64,000 nt of DNA from Methylobacterium organophilum (lineage in GTDB: Bacteria > Pseudomonadota > Alphaproteobacteria > Rhizobiales > Beijerinckiaceae). The stretch is taken from the NCBI RefSeq assembly GCF_022179465.1, contig NZ_BPQV01000001.1:496001-560000 (forward strand), given 5' to 3'. The position numbers and the translations under genes are program-made. The notes beneath the pieces are model-generated. The model was given only the letters and a program-made list of their open reading frames with translations. It was not told the origin of the DNA and did no database searches. Numbering within the stretch: position 1 is the first letter of the stretch; each line of letters starts with the position of its first letter. Below, in pieces: positions 20,181 to 30,789 of this stretch.

Positions 20181-21133
20181 CACGGCCAGCGGACGGTCGG
20201 GGGCAGGGAGGACAGGATCGAGGCGACGTTGCCGCCGGTCTTCAGGCCGAAGATGGTGCCGCGGTCGTAGAGCAGATTGAACTCCACGTAGCGCCCGCGC
20301 CGCACCTGCTGCTCCAGCCGGTCGGCCTCCGTCCAGGCGGTGGCGAGGTTGCGCCAGACGATCTCGGGATAGGCCTTGAGGAAGGCCTCGCCCACGTCGC
20401 GGGTGAAGGCGAGGTCGGCATTCGGGTCGCCGGTCCAGTGATAGTCGTAGAAGATGCCGCCGATTCCCCGGGGCTCCTTGCGGTGCGGCAGGTAGAAGTA
20501 CTCGTCGCACCAAGCCTTGTAGAGCCCGTAATCGGCAGCCGGGGCATGGGCCTCGCAGGCCGCACGCATCGCCGCGTGGAAGATCTGCGTGTCCGCATCC
20601 TCCTGGTTGCGCCGGCGGTCGAGCACGGGGGTGAGGTCTGCCCCGCCGCCGAACCAGGTCTTGGTGGTGACGACGAAGCGGGTGTTCATGTGCACGGTGG
20701 GCACATGCGGGTTCCAGGGGTGGACGATCAGCGAGATGCCGGTGGCGAAGAAGCGCGGATCCTCCGCCGCGCCCGGCATCTGCGCCCGGAATTCGGGGGC
20801 GAACTCGCCGTGCACGGTGGAGATGTGCACCCCCGCCTTCTCGAAGACCCGGCCCTTCAGCATGGACATGACGCCGCCGCCCCCGGGTGCGCCGCTATGG
20901 TCGGTGCGCTCCCAGGGCGTCCTCACGAAGCTGCCCGCCTCCTTCGGCGCGTCCGGGTGGAACGGCCCGGCAGCCTGGTCCTCCAGGGTCTCCAGGGCGG
21001 TCACGATCCGGTCGCGCAGGGTCGCGAACCAGGAGGCAGCCTCGCTCTTCAGGGCCGCGAGATCATCCGCGGCGAGCGGCGCGACGTCGCCGAAGCGGGT
21101 CGCGTTGGGATGCGTCTTGGAAGGCTGCGTCAT
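20180..21133 (-). CDS. hemF: Oxygen-dependent coproporphyrinogen III oxidase HemF
   Basis: 317-residue cytoplasmic enzyme that decarboxylates coproporphyrinogen III to protoporphyrinogen IX using O2. Family motifs seen: [51 protein letters not shown], and [16 protein letters not shown] with [17 protein letters not shown] at the end. The ATG at 21133 begins [10 protein letters not shown]. First gene before the helicase. The AT-rich ParA island begins about 65 bp upstream of this start, so its native promoter may have been affected by the insertion. Confidence 0.95.
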   Translation of the reverse strand: MTQPSKTHPNATRFGDVAPLAADDLAALKSEAASWFATLRDRIVTALETLEDQAAGPFHPDAPKEAGSFVRTPWERTDHSGAPGGGGVMSMLKGRVFEKAGVHISTVHGEFAPEFRAQMPGAAEDPRFFATGISLIVHPWNPHVPTVHMNTRFVVTTKTWFGGGADLTPVLDRRRNQEDADTQIFHAAMRAACEAHAPAADYGLYKAWCDEYFYLPHRKEPRGIGGIFYDYHWTGDPNADLAFTRDVGEAFLKAYPEIVWRNLATAWTEADRLEQQVRRGRYVEFNLLYDRGTIFGLKTGGNVASILSSLPPTVRWP

Positions 21134-21198
21134 GGCCCAGGCTTTCCCATCAAGGGGGGAGGCCGTCAATTCGAGATTGCCTCGAACGAGATCGGTCT

Positions 21199-22415
21199 AG
21201 GTGCTATATGATAATAGTCCTATTTTAACAATTTTGGCTTGAGATATATTCCTTCCGCCCTAAGATATTGCCCTAAAATTATGTAATGACACATTTTCTC
21301 AAAAACACAGCATCTGCAAACATATCTTATTCATTCACCAAAGGAGGAAAATAATGGCAAAATTTATCAGCATATTCAATAATAAAGGCGGAGTTGGAAA
21401 GACTACACTTACTTGGAATATAGCAGATACACTTGCTGAAAAAGGAAAGAGAGTTCTTTTAGTAGACTTCGATCCGCAATGCAATCTATCGATTGCGATG
21501 CTCGGCAGTGAAGCATTCAAGAATCTAGTTTCTGTTACAGCATCCACAAAAACTATTAGATCATTTCTACAAGGATATCTCCAAAATACTGGACCAGGTC
21601 CGATTACAGCACATACCGGCCCCCATACAAATTCAAATGTTAAACTTATAGCCGGAGATTTTTGGCTAAATGTTTATTCAGATGCACTAAGTGTTGGTAA
21701 TGACCTCTTAACAGGAAATGGAATTGCAAAATTCACCGCCCTAAGAACATTGGAGTCTAAACTCTCTGAAAAAGGCGAGAAATTTGATTACGTTATGATT
21801 GACCTTCCGCCATCGTTTGGCGGCTTGGTTAGATCTTCGCTATATTCCTCCGACTACTTATTAATACCTTGCACCTCTGACACTTTCAGTGAGTATTGCA
21901 TCGGATTAATATCTCAAATGCTTCCGCAATTCATCTCAGATTGGAATAATGGCCTGTCTCGATTCAGACAAAATAATTATGGATCTAAAGAGTATGATAA
22001 ATTTGGAAAGCTGAAATATGCGGGATGGATATTCAATGGGTATGATACAAGATCTGAAAAAATGCTCCGCGCAGATCAAGCGCACTATGAGCACATTAAA
22101 GCTGCAAATGAGCGCTTGGCCAAGGACCTCACTGAAAATATCAAAGAATATAATCCAGTGCTAAAAACAGACAATAATGATCTTAATATGGGCAAAGTTG
22201 AAGATATGAATGTATTAATACAGAACAGTCTCTGGCTAAATGTACCAGCATCAAAACTAGATCAACATTTACAAGTAAAGAATTTAAGTGGTGATAAGCA
22301 AAAATGGTCCGAAGCACAAATAACCCTCATTAAAAAGATCAGAAAACAAACAAATTCACTTGCAGTTAACATAATAAATAATCTATAAATATTTTTGATG
22401 GGCAATTTCCTTTAT
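21199..22415. other. AT-rich one-gene island
   Basis: Base composition changes abruptly from the roughly 70% GC of hemF to visibly AT-rich DNA (roughly 35-40% GC by eye) near 21199, and back at about 22416 at the trmL stop. The only gene inside is the ParA-type ATPase. No integrase, tRNA, transposase or obvious terminal inverted repeat marks the ends. Upstream of the gene there is a GCCCTAA direct repeat and AT-rich boxes that could serve as promoter, none decisive. Confidence 0.8.
21354..22388 (+). CDS. Orphan ParA/MinD-type AAA ATPase in a transferred AT-rich island
   Basis: 344-residue P-loop protein. The deviant Walker A FNNKGGVGKTTLTWNIADTL (from residue 8), the A' strand VLLVDFDPQCNLS and Walker B VMIDLPPSFG are those of ParA/Soj proteins. 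The C-terminal half (AGWIFNGYDTRSEKML onwards) is Lys/Asn-rich and unlike chromosomal ParA. It uses AT-rich codons (TTA, ATA, AGA) rare in all neighbours. Strong ribosome binding site AAAGGAGG before the ATG. There is no ParB or parS, so plasmid-type partition alone is unlikely; a cargo-positioning, regulatory or defence role is possible but unproven. Convergent with trmL. Confidence 0.85.
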   Translation: MAKFISIFNNKGGVGKTTLTWNIADTLAEKGKRVLLVDFDPQCNLSIAMLGSEAFKNLVSVTASTKTIRSFLQGYLQNTGPGPITAHTGPHTNSNVKLIAGDFWLNVYSDALSVGNDLLTGNGIAKFTALRTLESKLSEKGEKFDYVMIDLPPSFGGLVRSSLYSSDYLLIPCTSDTFSEYCIGLISQMLPQFISDWNNGLSRFRQNNYGSKEYDKFGKLKYAGWIFNGYDTRSEKMLRADQAHYEHIKAANERLAKDLTENIKEYNPVLKTDNNDLNMGKVEDMNVLIQNSLWLNVPASKLDQHLQVKNLSGDKQKWSEAQITLIKKIRKQTNSLAVNIINNL

Positions 22416-22417
22416 GC

Positions 22418-22870
22418 CTATCTCTGCTGCTGCCGCAGGGCCTCGCCCAGGATCATCGCCGCGCAGACCGCGACGTTGAGCGAGCGCATCCCTTCGCGGA
22501 TCGGCACGACCACGCGCGCGTCGGCCGCCGCATGCACCGCCTCGGGCACCCCGGCCGATTCGCGCCCGACCATCAGGCAATCCCCGTCCCGGAAGCCGAA
22601 GCCCGTATAGGACGACGAACCCTTGGTCGTGGCGAGCACCAGGCGGAGCCCGGCCCCGCGCCGCCACTCCTCGAAGGCCGCCCAGGAGCGGTGCCGGGTG
22701 ATGGCGACATGGTCGAGATAATCGAGCCCCGAGCGGCGCAGGTGCCGGTCGGACACATCGAAGCCCGCGGGCTCGATGATCTCGACGGCGATGCCTAGGC
22801 AGGCGGCCATGCGCAGCATGGTGCCGGTGTTCTGGGGAATGTCGGGCTGGTAGAGGGCGAGGCGCAGCAT
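22418..22870 (-). CDS. trmL: tRNA (cytidine(34)-2'-O)-methyltransferase TrmL
   Basis: SPOUT-class methyltransferase, 150 residues, that 2'-O-methylates the wobble base of certain tRNA-Leu. MLRLALYQPDIPQNTGTMLR, the knot region GDCLMVGRESAGVPE and VPIREGMRSLNVAVCAAMIL are diagnostic. The start is the ATG at 22870 (upstream codons do not match the family). The stop lies exactly at the edge of the AT-rich island, and the tail ALRQQQR is short, so the last residues may have been replaced at the junction. The fold core is intact. Confidence 0.92.
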   Translation of the reverse strand: MLRLALYQPDIPQNTGTMLRMAACLGIAVEIIEPAGFDVSDRHLRRSGLDYLDHVAITRHRSWAAFEEWRRGAGLRLVLATTKGSSSYTGFGFRDGDCLMVGRESAGVPEAVHAAADARVVVPIREGMRSLNVAVCAAMILGEALRQQQR

Positions 22871-23261
22871 CGCCTGGGGAATAGCGCGATCGGCGGCGCC
22901 GGAGGAGGGCTTCCTCCATCGGCCTCCGCCCGATCCGTCCCCGCTCCACGGCGCGGCGCAACCTTCACGCGGCTTGTGTTCGTGGCTCATGCCCAGCGCC
23001 GCCCGGATGCGCGCGAAGGCGTCGTCGGTCACCCTAAGTACCGAACAGCGATCGTGACTGTTTGACAGGGCGGGTCCCCGGGAGGCCTTGCTCTGGCGGC
23101 CAGGTCCATCGGGAGCGGGCAGCGGGACCAAAGCGCCTCTCGTCCCCATGCGCCGGGCGGGAGGCTCCGCGGCATCGTCCCCGGTTGGTCGGGGCGCGGA
23201 TCGACTTATGTGAAGGCGGGTCGCCCCCTGAGTCGCTCCCCCCGAGACACGTGTGGTCCCC
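22871..23261. other. Divergent intergenic region, trmL to ABC exporter
   Basis: 391 bp of GC-rich DNA with no gene I would support. A less GC-rich patch near 23035-23070 (CGTGACTGTTTGACAGGG) holds a possible TTGACA box. No repeat or hairpin stood out. Confidence 0.5.
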
Positions 23262-25145
23262 ATGTTCCTCGACTGGCTCGAGCGCCGCATCGACCCGTTC
23301 GCGCCCTTCGACGACCGGGCGATGCCACCCCGGACGGTGCTGGGCTTCGCCGCCTTCTACCTGCGGCCGATCCGCGGCGCCCTGCTGTTCCTGTTCCTGG
23401 TCGCGGTGGCCGCGGGTTCAGTGGAGGCCTCGCTCTACCTGCTGATGCGCTGGTTCATCGACCTGATGAACACCACCGACCGGACGCGCCTGCTCGCCGA
23501 GCACGGCACGGCCCTGGCGCTCGCCGCCGGCCTGCTGATCGTGGTGCGCCCCCTCACGATCTGGCTGCACGAGGTCGCCTCGAACCAGCTCGTGGTGCCG
23601 CAATCCACCAACCAGATCCGCTGGCGCACCCATCTCTACACGCTCGGCCACGCCCTCTCGTATTTCCAGGCGGATTTCGCCGGGCGGCTCGCCAACCGCG
23701 TGGTGCAGGTGGGCCCGGCGGTGCGCGAACTCGCGGTCGTGTTCATCGACACGCTGCTCTATGTGGCGATCTACGCCGTCACCGCGATCGGGCTGTTCTC
23801 CTTGATCTCGGGCTGGCTCGCCCTGCCGGTGCTGGTCTGGGTCGGGGCCTATGCGGCGCTCACGGCCTGGTTCGTGCCCCGCGCCCGCACGCGCTCGCAC
23901 AAGACCGCCGAGACCCGCTCGACCCTGATCGGCCGGGTGGTCGACACCTACACCAACATCCTCACCGTGAAGCTCTTCGCCCGCGACCGCGAGGAGCGCG
24001 CCGCCCTGCGCGACGCCCTGGAGACGCACAACCGGGCCTATCTCCACCAGTTCCGGCTGGTGACGCTGACCACGAGCCTGCTCGGCCTGCTCAACAGCCT
24101 GCTGATCCTCTCCACCGCCGCGGCCTGCCTGACGCTCTGGCAGCGGGAAGCCATGACCACGGGGGAGGCGGCGGCCGGCCTCGCCCTGATCCTGCGCCTG
24201 ATGGCGATGTCGGGCTGGGTGATGCAGACGATCCGCGGCGTGTTCGAGAATGTCGGCGTGATCCAGGAGAGCATGCAGACCATTGCCCGGCCGCACGCCC
24301 TGGTCGATGCGGAAGGGGCCGCCACGCTCCGGGTGAGCGGCGGCGAGATCCGCTTCGACAAGGTCGATTTCCATTACGGCCGAGGCGACGCCAGCATCAT
24401 CGAGAACCTCTCGTTCCGCATCCGGGCCGGCGAGAAGGTCGGGCTCGTGGGCGTCAGCGGCGCCGGCAAGACCACGATCACCGCCCTGCTCCTGCGCCTG
24501 CACGACCTCGAGGGCGGGCGCATCACCATCGACGGGCAGGACATCGCCGGCGTCAGTCAGGAATCCCTGCGCGGCGCCATCGCCATGGTCACGCAGGACA
24601 CCTCGCTGCTGCACCGCTCGATCCGCGACAACATCGCCTATGGCCGCCCCGACGCGACCGATGCCGAGATCGAGCGCGCGGCCCGGCTCGCCGAGGCCGA
24701 CGGCTTCATCCGCAGCCTCGTCGACCACCAGGGGCGGCGGGGCTACGAGGCGCATGTCGGCGAGCGCGGGGTGAAGCTCTCCGGCGGCCAGCGTCAGCGC
24801 ATCGCCATCGCCCGCGTGATCCTCAAGGACGCGCCGATCCTGATCCTGGACGAGGCCACCTCCGCCCTCGACAGCCAGGTGGAGGCGGCGATCCAGGACA
24901 GCCTCGACACGCTGATGCAGGGCAAGACCGTGCTCGCCATCGCCCACCGCCTCTCGACCATCGCGGCCCTCGACCGGCTGATCGTGATCGACCGTGGGCG
25001 GATCGTGGAGGAGGGCAGCCATGCCGAGCTGATCCGCCGGGGCGGGCTTTACGCCGCCCTGTGGCACCGGCAATCGGGGGGCTTTCTCGGCTCCGAAACC
25101 CCGGGCGAAGGCTTCGAGGCCGGCTCCGAGGCCGCCCCCTCGTAG
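23262..25145 (+). CDS. ABC exporter, fused membrane and ATP-binding domains (ABCB type)
   Basis: 627-residue half-transporter with a six-helix membrane domain (about residues 30-330) and a nucleotide-binding domain: Walker A GVSGAGKTT, Q-loop VTQDTSLLHRSI, signature LSGGQRQRIAIAR, Walker B ILILDEATSALD, H-loop IAHRLST. Such proteins export lipids, peptides or drugs as dimers; the substrate is unknown. The ATG at 23262 (MFLDWLERRIDPF) is preferred to the GTG nine bases earlier. The MATE gene follows after 32 bp, suggesting an export operon. Confidence 0.88.
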   Translation: MFLDWLERRIDPFAPFDDRAMPPRTVLGFAAFYLRPIRGALLFLFLVAVAAGSVEASLYLLMRWFIDLMNTTDRTRLLAEHGTALALAAGLLIVVRPLTIWLHEVASNQLVVPQSTNQIRWRTHLYTLGHALSYFQADFAGRLANRVVQVGPAVRELAVVFIDTLLYVAIYAVTAIGLFSLISGWLALPVLVWVGAYAALTAWFVPRARTRSHKTAETRSTLIGRVVDTYTNILTVKLFARDREERAALRDALETHNRAYLHQFRLVTLTTSLLGLLNSLLILSTAAACLTLWQREAMTTGEAAAGLALILRLMAMSGWVMQTIRGVFENVGVIQESMQTIARPHALVDAEGAATLRVSGGEIRFDKVDFHYGRGDASIIENLSFRIRAGEKVGLVGVSGAGKTTITALLLRLHDLEGGRITIDGQDIAGVSQESLRGAIAMVTQDTSLLHRSIRDNIAYGRPDATDAEIERAARLAEADGFIRSLVDHQGRRGYEAHVGERGVKLSGGQRQRIAIARVILKDAPILILDEATSALDSQVEAAIQDSLDTLMQGKTVLAIAHRLSTIAALDRLIVIDRGRIVEEGSHAELIRRGGLYAALWHRQSGGFLGSETPGEGFEAGSEAAPS

Positions 25146-25177
25146 CCTCGGAGCGGCCGGCAACCAGGAACCTTCCC

Positions 25178-26584
25178 ATGACGACCCCGTGCCTCGCGGA
25201 GCCGGCCGGCCTGCGCCCCGGCCGCCGGACACCCTGGCGCGCCGAGTTGCGCGCGACCCTGGCCCTCGCCGCGCCGCTGGTGCTGACCAACCTGGCCCAG
25301 CTCGGGCTCACCGCCTCCAACACGGTGCTGCTCGGGCGGCTCGGCGCCGAGCCCCTGGCCGCGGGGGCGCTCGCCACGGGCCTGTTCACCCTGCTCCTGA
25401 TCGGCGGGATCGGGCTCACCTCCGCGGTGCTGCCTTTGGTCGCGGAGGCCGCGGGCGGTGACGGCGACGCGGCCGGGATCCGGCGGACGGTCCGGGCCGG
25501 CTTCTGGGCGGCGGCCCTGTTCACGGCCCCGCTGATGCCGGTGCTGTGGCAGGCCGAGCCGATCCTCCTGCGGCTCGGCCAGGACCCGGCCGTGGCGCGG
25601 GATGCGGGCGCTTACTTGCGCGTCCTGCAATGGTGGATGGCGCCGGCCCTGCTGTTCATGGTGCTGCGCGGCTTCCTCTCCGCCCTGCAGCGGCCGGCCT
25701 GGCCGATGGCGGTGAGCTTCGCCGCCCTGCCGGTCAATCTCGGCCTCGGGCTGTTCCTGGCCTTCGGGCCGCCGCAGCTCGGCATCGTCGGCGTCGGGCT
25801 CGCCACCACGCTCACGGAATGCGGCTCCTTCGCGGCCCTGGCCCTCGTGGTCTCCCTCGATCCGCAGCTCGCCCGCTACCGCCTGTTCGCCGGCCTGTGG
25901 CGGCCGGATCGCGCGCGCCTGCGCCACCTCCTCGGGCTCGGCCTGCCCATGGCGGCCACGGGGCTCGCCGAGGCGGGCCTGTTCGAATCGGCGGCGATCA
26001 TGGTCGGCGTGTTCGGCGCGACGCAGCTCGCCGCCCATGCCGTCACCATCCAGATCGCCGCCTGCTGCTTCATGGTGCCGAACGGGGTGGGGCAGGCCGC
26101 CTCCGTCCGGGTCGGCCGCGCCCTGGGGGCCGGCGACCGCGCCGCCCTGCGCCGGGCCGGCGCCGTGGCGCTGGCCCTCGGGCTCGCCTTCATGGCCCTG
26201 TGCGCCCTGGCGCAGGTGACGATCCCCGAGAGGCTGATCGGCCTGTTCCTCGATGCGGACGCGCCGGGCGCGGCGGCGGTGCTGCCGGTCGCGGTCTCCT
26301 TCCTGGCGATCTCCGCGGTGTTCGCCATGGCCGACGGCACCCAGACCGTGGCGCTCGGGGCGCTGCGCGGCCTGCAGGACACCCGGGTGCCGATGCTGAT
26401 CGCGCTGGCCGGCTACTGGGGCGTCGGCGTGCCCGCCGGCGCCCTCCTGGCCTGGGGCGCGGGCTTCGAGGGCCGGGGCATCTGGATGGGCTTCTGCGCC
26501 GGCCTCCTCGTGGTCTCGGTGCTGCTCGTCGCCCGCTGGCGGCGGCTCAGCCGGTCGGAAGCGGGGCTACGCGCGGACGCCTGA
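25178..26584 (+). CDS. MATE-family multidrug/toxin efflux protein
   Basis: 468-residue inner-membrane antiporter with 12 predicted helices in two similar halves (MatE domains about residues 25-185 and 245-405). NLAQLGLTASNTVLLGRLG and GVGQAASVRVGRALGAG are family blocks. It resembles the NorM group and would export cationic compounds in exchange for Na+ or H+. Lies directly behind the ABC exporter. The upstream ATG choice at 25178 has AACCAGGAACC before it. Confidence 0.88.
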   Translation: MTTPCLAEPAGLRPGRRTPWRAELRATLALAAPLVLTNLAQLGLTASNTVLLGRLGAEPLAAGALATGLFTLLLIGGIGLTSAVLPLVAEAAGGDGDAAGIRRTVRAGFWAAALFTAPLMPVLWQAEPILLRLGQDPAVARDAGAYLRVLQWWMAPALLFMVLRGFLSALQRPAWPMAVSFAALPVNLGLGLFLAFGPPQLGIVGVGLATTLTECGSFAALALVVSLDPQLARYRLFAGLWRPDRARLRHLLGLGLPMAATGLAEAGLFESAAIMVGVFGATQLAAHAVTIQIAACCFMVPNGVGQAASVRVGRALGAGDRAALRRAGAVALALGLAFMALCALAQVTIPERLIGLFLDADAPGAAAVLPVAVSFLAISAVFAMADGTQTVALGALRGLQDTRVPMLIALAGYWGVGVPAGALLAWGAGFEGRGIWMGFCAGLLVVSVLLVARWRRLSRSEAGLRADA

Positions 26585-26849
26585 CAACCCGGAACAATCC
26601 TGCCGGTTTTGCTGTCGCACCGCACCCTCTCAGTCTGGACATATTCGTATCTGGCATGGCAGACACGCCACACAAACAGACAAGCAGGCGGGTTCACCCC
26701 CCGCTTCGCAGTGCGAAAGGGTGCTCGGCGGCATCCGCCGTCGTGAAAGGCCGATCGTCACGGACGTGACGCGCACGATCCTGCCCGTTCGATTCGGCAG
26801 GACAATGCAGGTGCGTCCGGGCGGTCCGAAGCGACTGGGGAGTCGAAAC

Positions 26850-27419
26850 TTGGCGAACAGCTCGGCCACCGCCACGCCCGAAGCCGTCGACGGCGGCAAA
26901 CGCGACTTCCTGTTCCTGGCGACCGGCGCCGGCCTCGCCGTGGGCGCGGGCGCCGTCGCCTGGCCGCTCGTCGCCTCCATGTCCCCCGATGCCGCGACCA
27001 TCGCGGCCGGCGCCCCGATCGAGGTCGATCTCGCGCCGATCAGCGACGGCCAGATCGTCAACGTGTTCTGGCGCGGCAAGCTGATCTTCGTGCGCAAGCT
27101 GACGGAGAAGGAGATCACGGACATGAAGGCCGTGCCCCTCTCCGAGATGATCGACCCCGCCCCCTTCGACAAGCGGGTGAAGGCCGGCCACGACCAGTGG
27201 CTCGTGGCCTACGGCAACTGCACCCATCTCGGCTGCGTGCCGATCGGCCATTCCGGCAATTACGAGGGCTGGGCCTGCCCCTGCCACGGCTCGCAGTTTG
27301 ATGCGGTCGGCCGCGTGCGCCGCGGCCCGGCACCGATCAACCTGCCGATCCCGCCCTATGCCTTCGAAACCGACACCAAGCTGAAGATCGGCGAAGAGGG
27401 CGGCAAGGCGGCCGCCTGA
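26850..27419 (+). CDS. petA: Ubiquinol-cytochrome c reductase, Rieske iron-sulfur subunit
   Basis: 189-residue Rieske protein of the bc1 complex, anchored in the inner membrane by an uncleaved Tat-type signal (KRDFLFLATGAG, helix to about residue 44). The 2Fe-2S ligands are Cys124/His126 in CTHLGC and Cys143/His146 in CPCHGS, with the disulphide pair Cys129-Cys145. It starts with TTG at 26850 preceded by GGGGAG; an ATG at 26805 would add a 15-residue Arg-rich lead not typical of the family. First gene of petABC. Confidence 0.95.
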   Translation: MANSSATATPEAVDGGKRDFLFLATGAGLAVGAGAVAWPLVASMSPDAATIAAGAPIEVDLAPISDGQIVNVFWRGKLIFVRKLTEKEITDMKAVPLSEMIDPAPFDKRVKAGHDQWLVAYGNCTHLGCVPIGHSGNYEGWACPCHGSQFDAVGRVRRGPAPINLPIPPYAFETDTKLKIGEEGGKAAA

Positions 27420-27473
27420 GGACCCCGAACGACGCGACAGACAGAGGCGGGTAGCCCAGGAGCAGCGCACCCC

Positions 27474-28766
27474 ATGAGCAGCGCACACGCGACCTCGACC
27501 TACATCCCGAAGAGCCGTCTCGCGAAATGGTTCGAGTCGCGCCTGCCCCTGGTCGGGCTGGTGCACTCGTCCTTCATCGCCTACCCGGTGCCGCGCAACC
27601 TCAACTATTTCTGGACCTTCGGCGCCATCCTCTCGGCCTTCCTCGGGATCCAGATCGTCACCGGCGTCTGGCTGGCGATGCATTACGATCCGAGCGCCGC
27701 CAACGCCTTCGAGAGCGTCGAGCACATCATGCGCGACGTGAATTACGGCTGGCTGCTGCGCTACGCCCACGCCAACGGCGCGTCGATGTTCTTCGTCGCC
27801 GTCTACGTGCACATCTTCCGGGCGCTCTATTACGGGTCCTACAAGGCCCCGCGCGAGGTGCTCTATCTGCTCGGCGTCATCATCTACCTGCTGATGATGG
27901 CCACCGCCTTCCTCGGCTACACCCTGCCCTGGGGCCAGATGAGCTTCTGGGGCGCCACCGTCATCACCAACATCCTGGCGGCGATCCCGGTGGTGGGCGA
28001 CACCATCCAGAGCCTGCTCTGGGGCGGCTATTCGGTCGGCAACCCGACCATCAACCGCTTCTTCTCGCTGCACTACCTGCTGCCCTGGATGATCGCCGGC
28101 GTCGTCGTGCTCCACATCTGGGCGCTGCACGTCACCGGCCAGAACAACCCGGCGGGCATCCCGATCAAGTCGAGCAAGGACGCGGTGCCCTTCACCCCCT
28201 ACGCGACCATCAAGGACGTGTTCGCGACGGTGGCGTTCTTCATCCTGTTCGCCTGGTTCATCTTCTTCCAGCCGAACTATCTCGGTCACGCCGACAACTA
28301 CGTCCCGGCCAACCCGGCCGTCACCCCCGCCCATATCGTGCCGGAATGGTACTTCCTGCCCTTCTACGCGATCCTGCGCGCGGTGCCGGACAAGCTCGGC
28401 GGCGTGGTGCTGATGTTCGGCGCGGTGATCATCCTCGCCTTCGCCCCCTGGCTCGACACCTCGCGGGTGCGCTCGACGAATTACCGCCCGGTCTACAAGG
28501 TGTTCTTCTGGGTGTTCGTCTTCAACGCCATCCTGCTCGGCTGGCTCGGCGCCAAGCCGCCGGAGGGCGCCTACGTGCTCGTCTCGCGCATCTGCACCGT
28601 CTACTACTTCGCCCACTTCCTGATCGTGATGCCGCTGGTCGGCCTGTTCGAGACGCCGGATCCGGTGCCGGGCTCGATCCTCGAGAGCGTGACCGGACCG
28701 GGCAAGCAGGTGAGCGGGTCGGGCCTTCCAGCGGGCGCGGCCGCCGAGCCGGCAAAGAAGGGCTGA
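27474..28766 (+). CDS. petB: Cytochrome b of the bc1 complex
   Basis: 430-residue membrane subunit holding hemes bL and bH and the quinone sites. Paired heme histidines occur in [23 protein letters not shown]-type helix B and in the [10 protein letters not shown] and [13 protein letters not shown] helices; the Qo-site PEWY motif is in [15 protein letters not shown]. Length matches alphaproteobacterial homologues. It lies 54 bp behind petA and 8 bp before petC. Confidence 0.97.
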   Translation: MSSAHATSTYIPKSRLAKWFESRLPLVGLVHSSFIAYPVPRNLNYFWTFGAILSAFLGIQIVTGVWLAMHYDPSAANAFESVEHIMRDVNYGWLLRYAHANGASMFFVAVYVHIFRALYYGSYKAPREVLYLLGVIIYLLMMATAFLGYTLPWGQMSFWGATVITNILAAIPVVGDTIQSLLWGGYSVGNPTINRFFSLHYLLPWMIAGVVVLHIWALHVTGQNNPAGIPIKSSKDAVPFTPYATIKDVFATVAFFILFAWFIFFQPNYLGHADNYVPANPAVTPAHIVPEWYFLPFYAILRAVPDKLGGVVLMFGAVIILAFAPWLDTSRVRSTNYRPVYKVFFWVFVFNAILLGWLGAKPPEGAYVLVSRICTVYYFAHFLIVMPLVGLFETPDPVPGSILESVTGPGKQVSGSGLPAGAAAEPAKKG

Positions 28767-28774
28767 GGGTGAGG

Positions 28775-29683
28775 ATGATGCGTATCGGACATCTCGCCGC
28801 CGCCGCCCTGCTCGCCGCAGGCCTCGGTCTCTCCTTCGGCCTCGCCCCGGCGCGGGCCGAGGAGGGCCACGGCGCCAACCCGCCCCGGGAGCACTGGAGC
28901 TTCGCCGGCGTGTTCGGCCGCTTCGACCAGGCCCAGCTCCAGCGCGGCTTCCAGATCTACAAGGAAGTCTGCTCCAACTGCCACGCGATGAAGCTCGTCG
29001 CCTTCCGCAACCTCGCGGAGGAGGGAGGCCCGGGCTTCTCCGAGGGCCAGGTCAAGGCGCTGGCCGAGACCTACAAGCTCAAGGAGCTGAACGACAACGG
29101 CGAGGAGGTCGAGCGCCCGGCCCGTCCGGCGGACCGCTTCCCGCCGCCCTTCCCGAACGACAAGGCGGCGGCCGCCGCCAATGGCGGCAAGACCCCGCCG
29201 GACTTCTCGGTGCTGGCCAAGGCCCGCACCTTCGAGCGCGGCTTCCCCTGGTTCCTGGTCGATGTGCTGCCCTTCGTCGGCTATTCGGAGCAGGGGGTCG
29301 ACTACATCCACGCCCTGCTCACCGGCTACGAGGAGCCCCCGAAGGGCTTCGAGATGCCGGCCAGCGGCCACTACAACAAGTGGTACCCGGGCCACATCAT
29401 CGCCATGCCCCCGCCGATCTCGGACGGGCAGGTGGAATACCCGAAGAACGACAAGGGCCAGCCGGTGGTGCCGGAGACCGTCGAGCAGTACTCGCACGAC
29501 GTCGCCGCCTTCATGGCCTGGGCGGCCGAGCCGCACATGATGGCCCGCAAGGCCCTCGGCTTCCGGGTGATCCTGTTCCTGATCCTCCTGGCGGGCCTGC
29601 TCTATTACGTGAAGAAGCAGATCTGGAAGAAGGTCGGCGGCGAGGTGCACGGGCTCCAGCCGGAGCTGCACAAGGCCTATTGA
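28775..29683 (+). CDS. petC: Cytochrome c1 of the bc1 complex
   Basis: 302-residue periplasm-facing c-type cytochrome. A signal peptide ends at APARA (about residue 28), the heme motif is CSNCH (Cys66, Cys69, His70), the axial Met is in the HIIAMPPPISDGQ block, and the C-terminal anchor helix VILFLILLAGLLYYV is followed by a basic tail. It receives electrons from the Rieske centre. ATGATG at 28775/28778 leaves one residue of start ambiguity. The operon ends here and a hairpin follows. Confidence 0.95.
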   Translation: MMRIGHLAAAALLAAGLGLSFGLAPARAEEGHGANPPREHWSFAGVFGRFDQAQLQRGFQIYKEVCSNCHAMKLVAFRNLAEEGGPGFSEGQVKALAETYKLKELNDNGEEVERPARPADRFPPPFPNDKAAAAANGGKTPPDFSVLAKARTFERGFPWFLVDVLPFVGYSEQGVDYIHALLTGYEEPPKGFEMPASGHYNKWYPGHIIAMPPPISDGQVEYPKNDKGQPVVPETVEQYSHDVAAFMAWAAEPHMMARKALGFRVILFLILLAGLLYYVKKQIWKKVGGEVHGLQPELHKAY

Positions 29684-29725
29684 GGCCCGCGCCGCCCCGC
29701 CCCCGAACATCGACGATCGATCGGC

Positions 29726-29748
29726 AACGGGCCCCGCGCGGGCCCGTT
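29726..29748. terminator. Hairpin after petC
   Basis: Perfect 9-bp inverted repeat AACGGGCCC / GGGCCCGTT with a 5-base loop, 43 bp after the petC stop and followed by a mixed sequence without a T-run. Probable end of the petABC transcript. Confidence 0.55.
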
Positions 29749-29897
29749 CGCTTGCGCGGCGGCGCGTCCGGCGCCAGAAGGTCCCCACCCGATCCGGGCC
29801 TTCCCCTCGGGAGGGCGGATCCGGGCTTCGCTCCGGCGCCGCGCGGGCCGGGCAGATGCGGGACCGAGAGGTCCCCGATGACGCGGAAGGATCAGGC

Positions 29898-30773
<876 letters not shown>

Positions 30774-30789
30774 GCCGGCCCGCCGGGCG

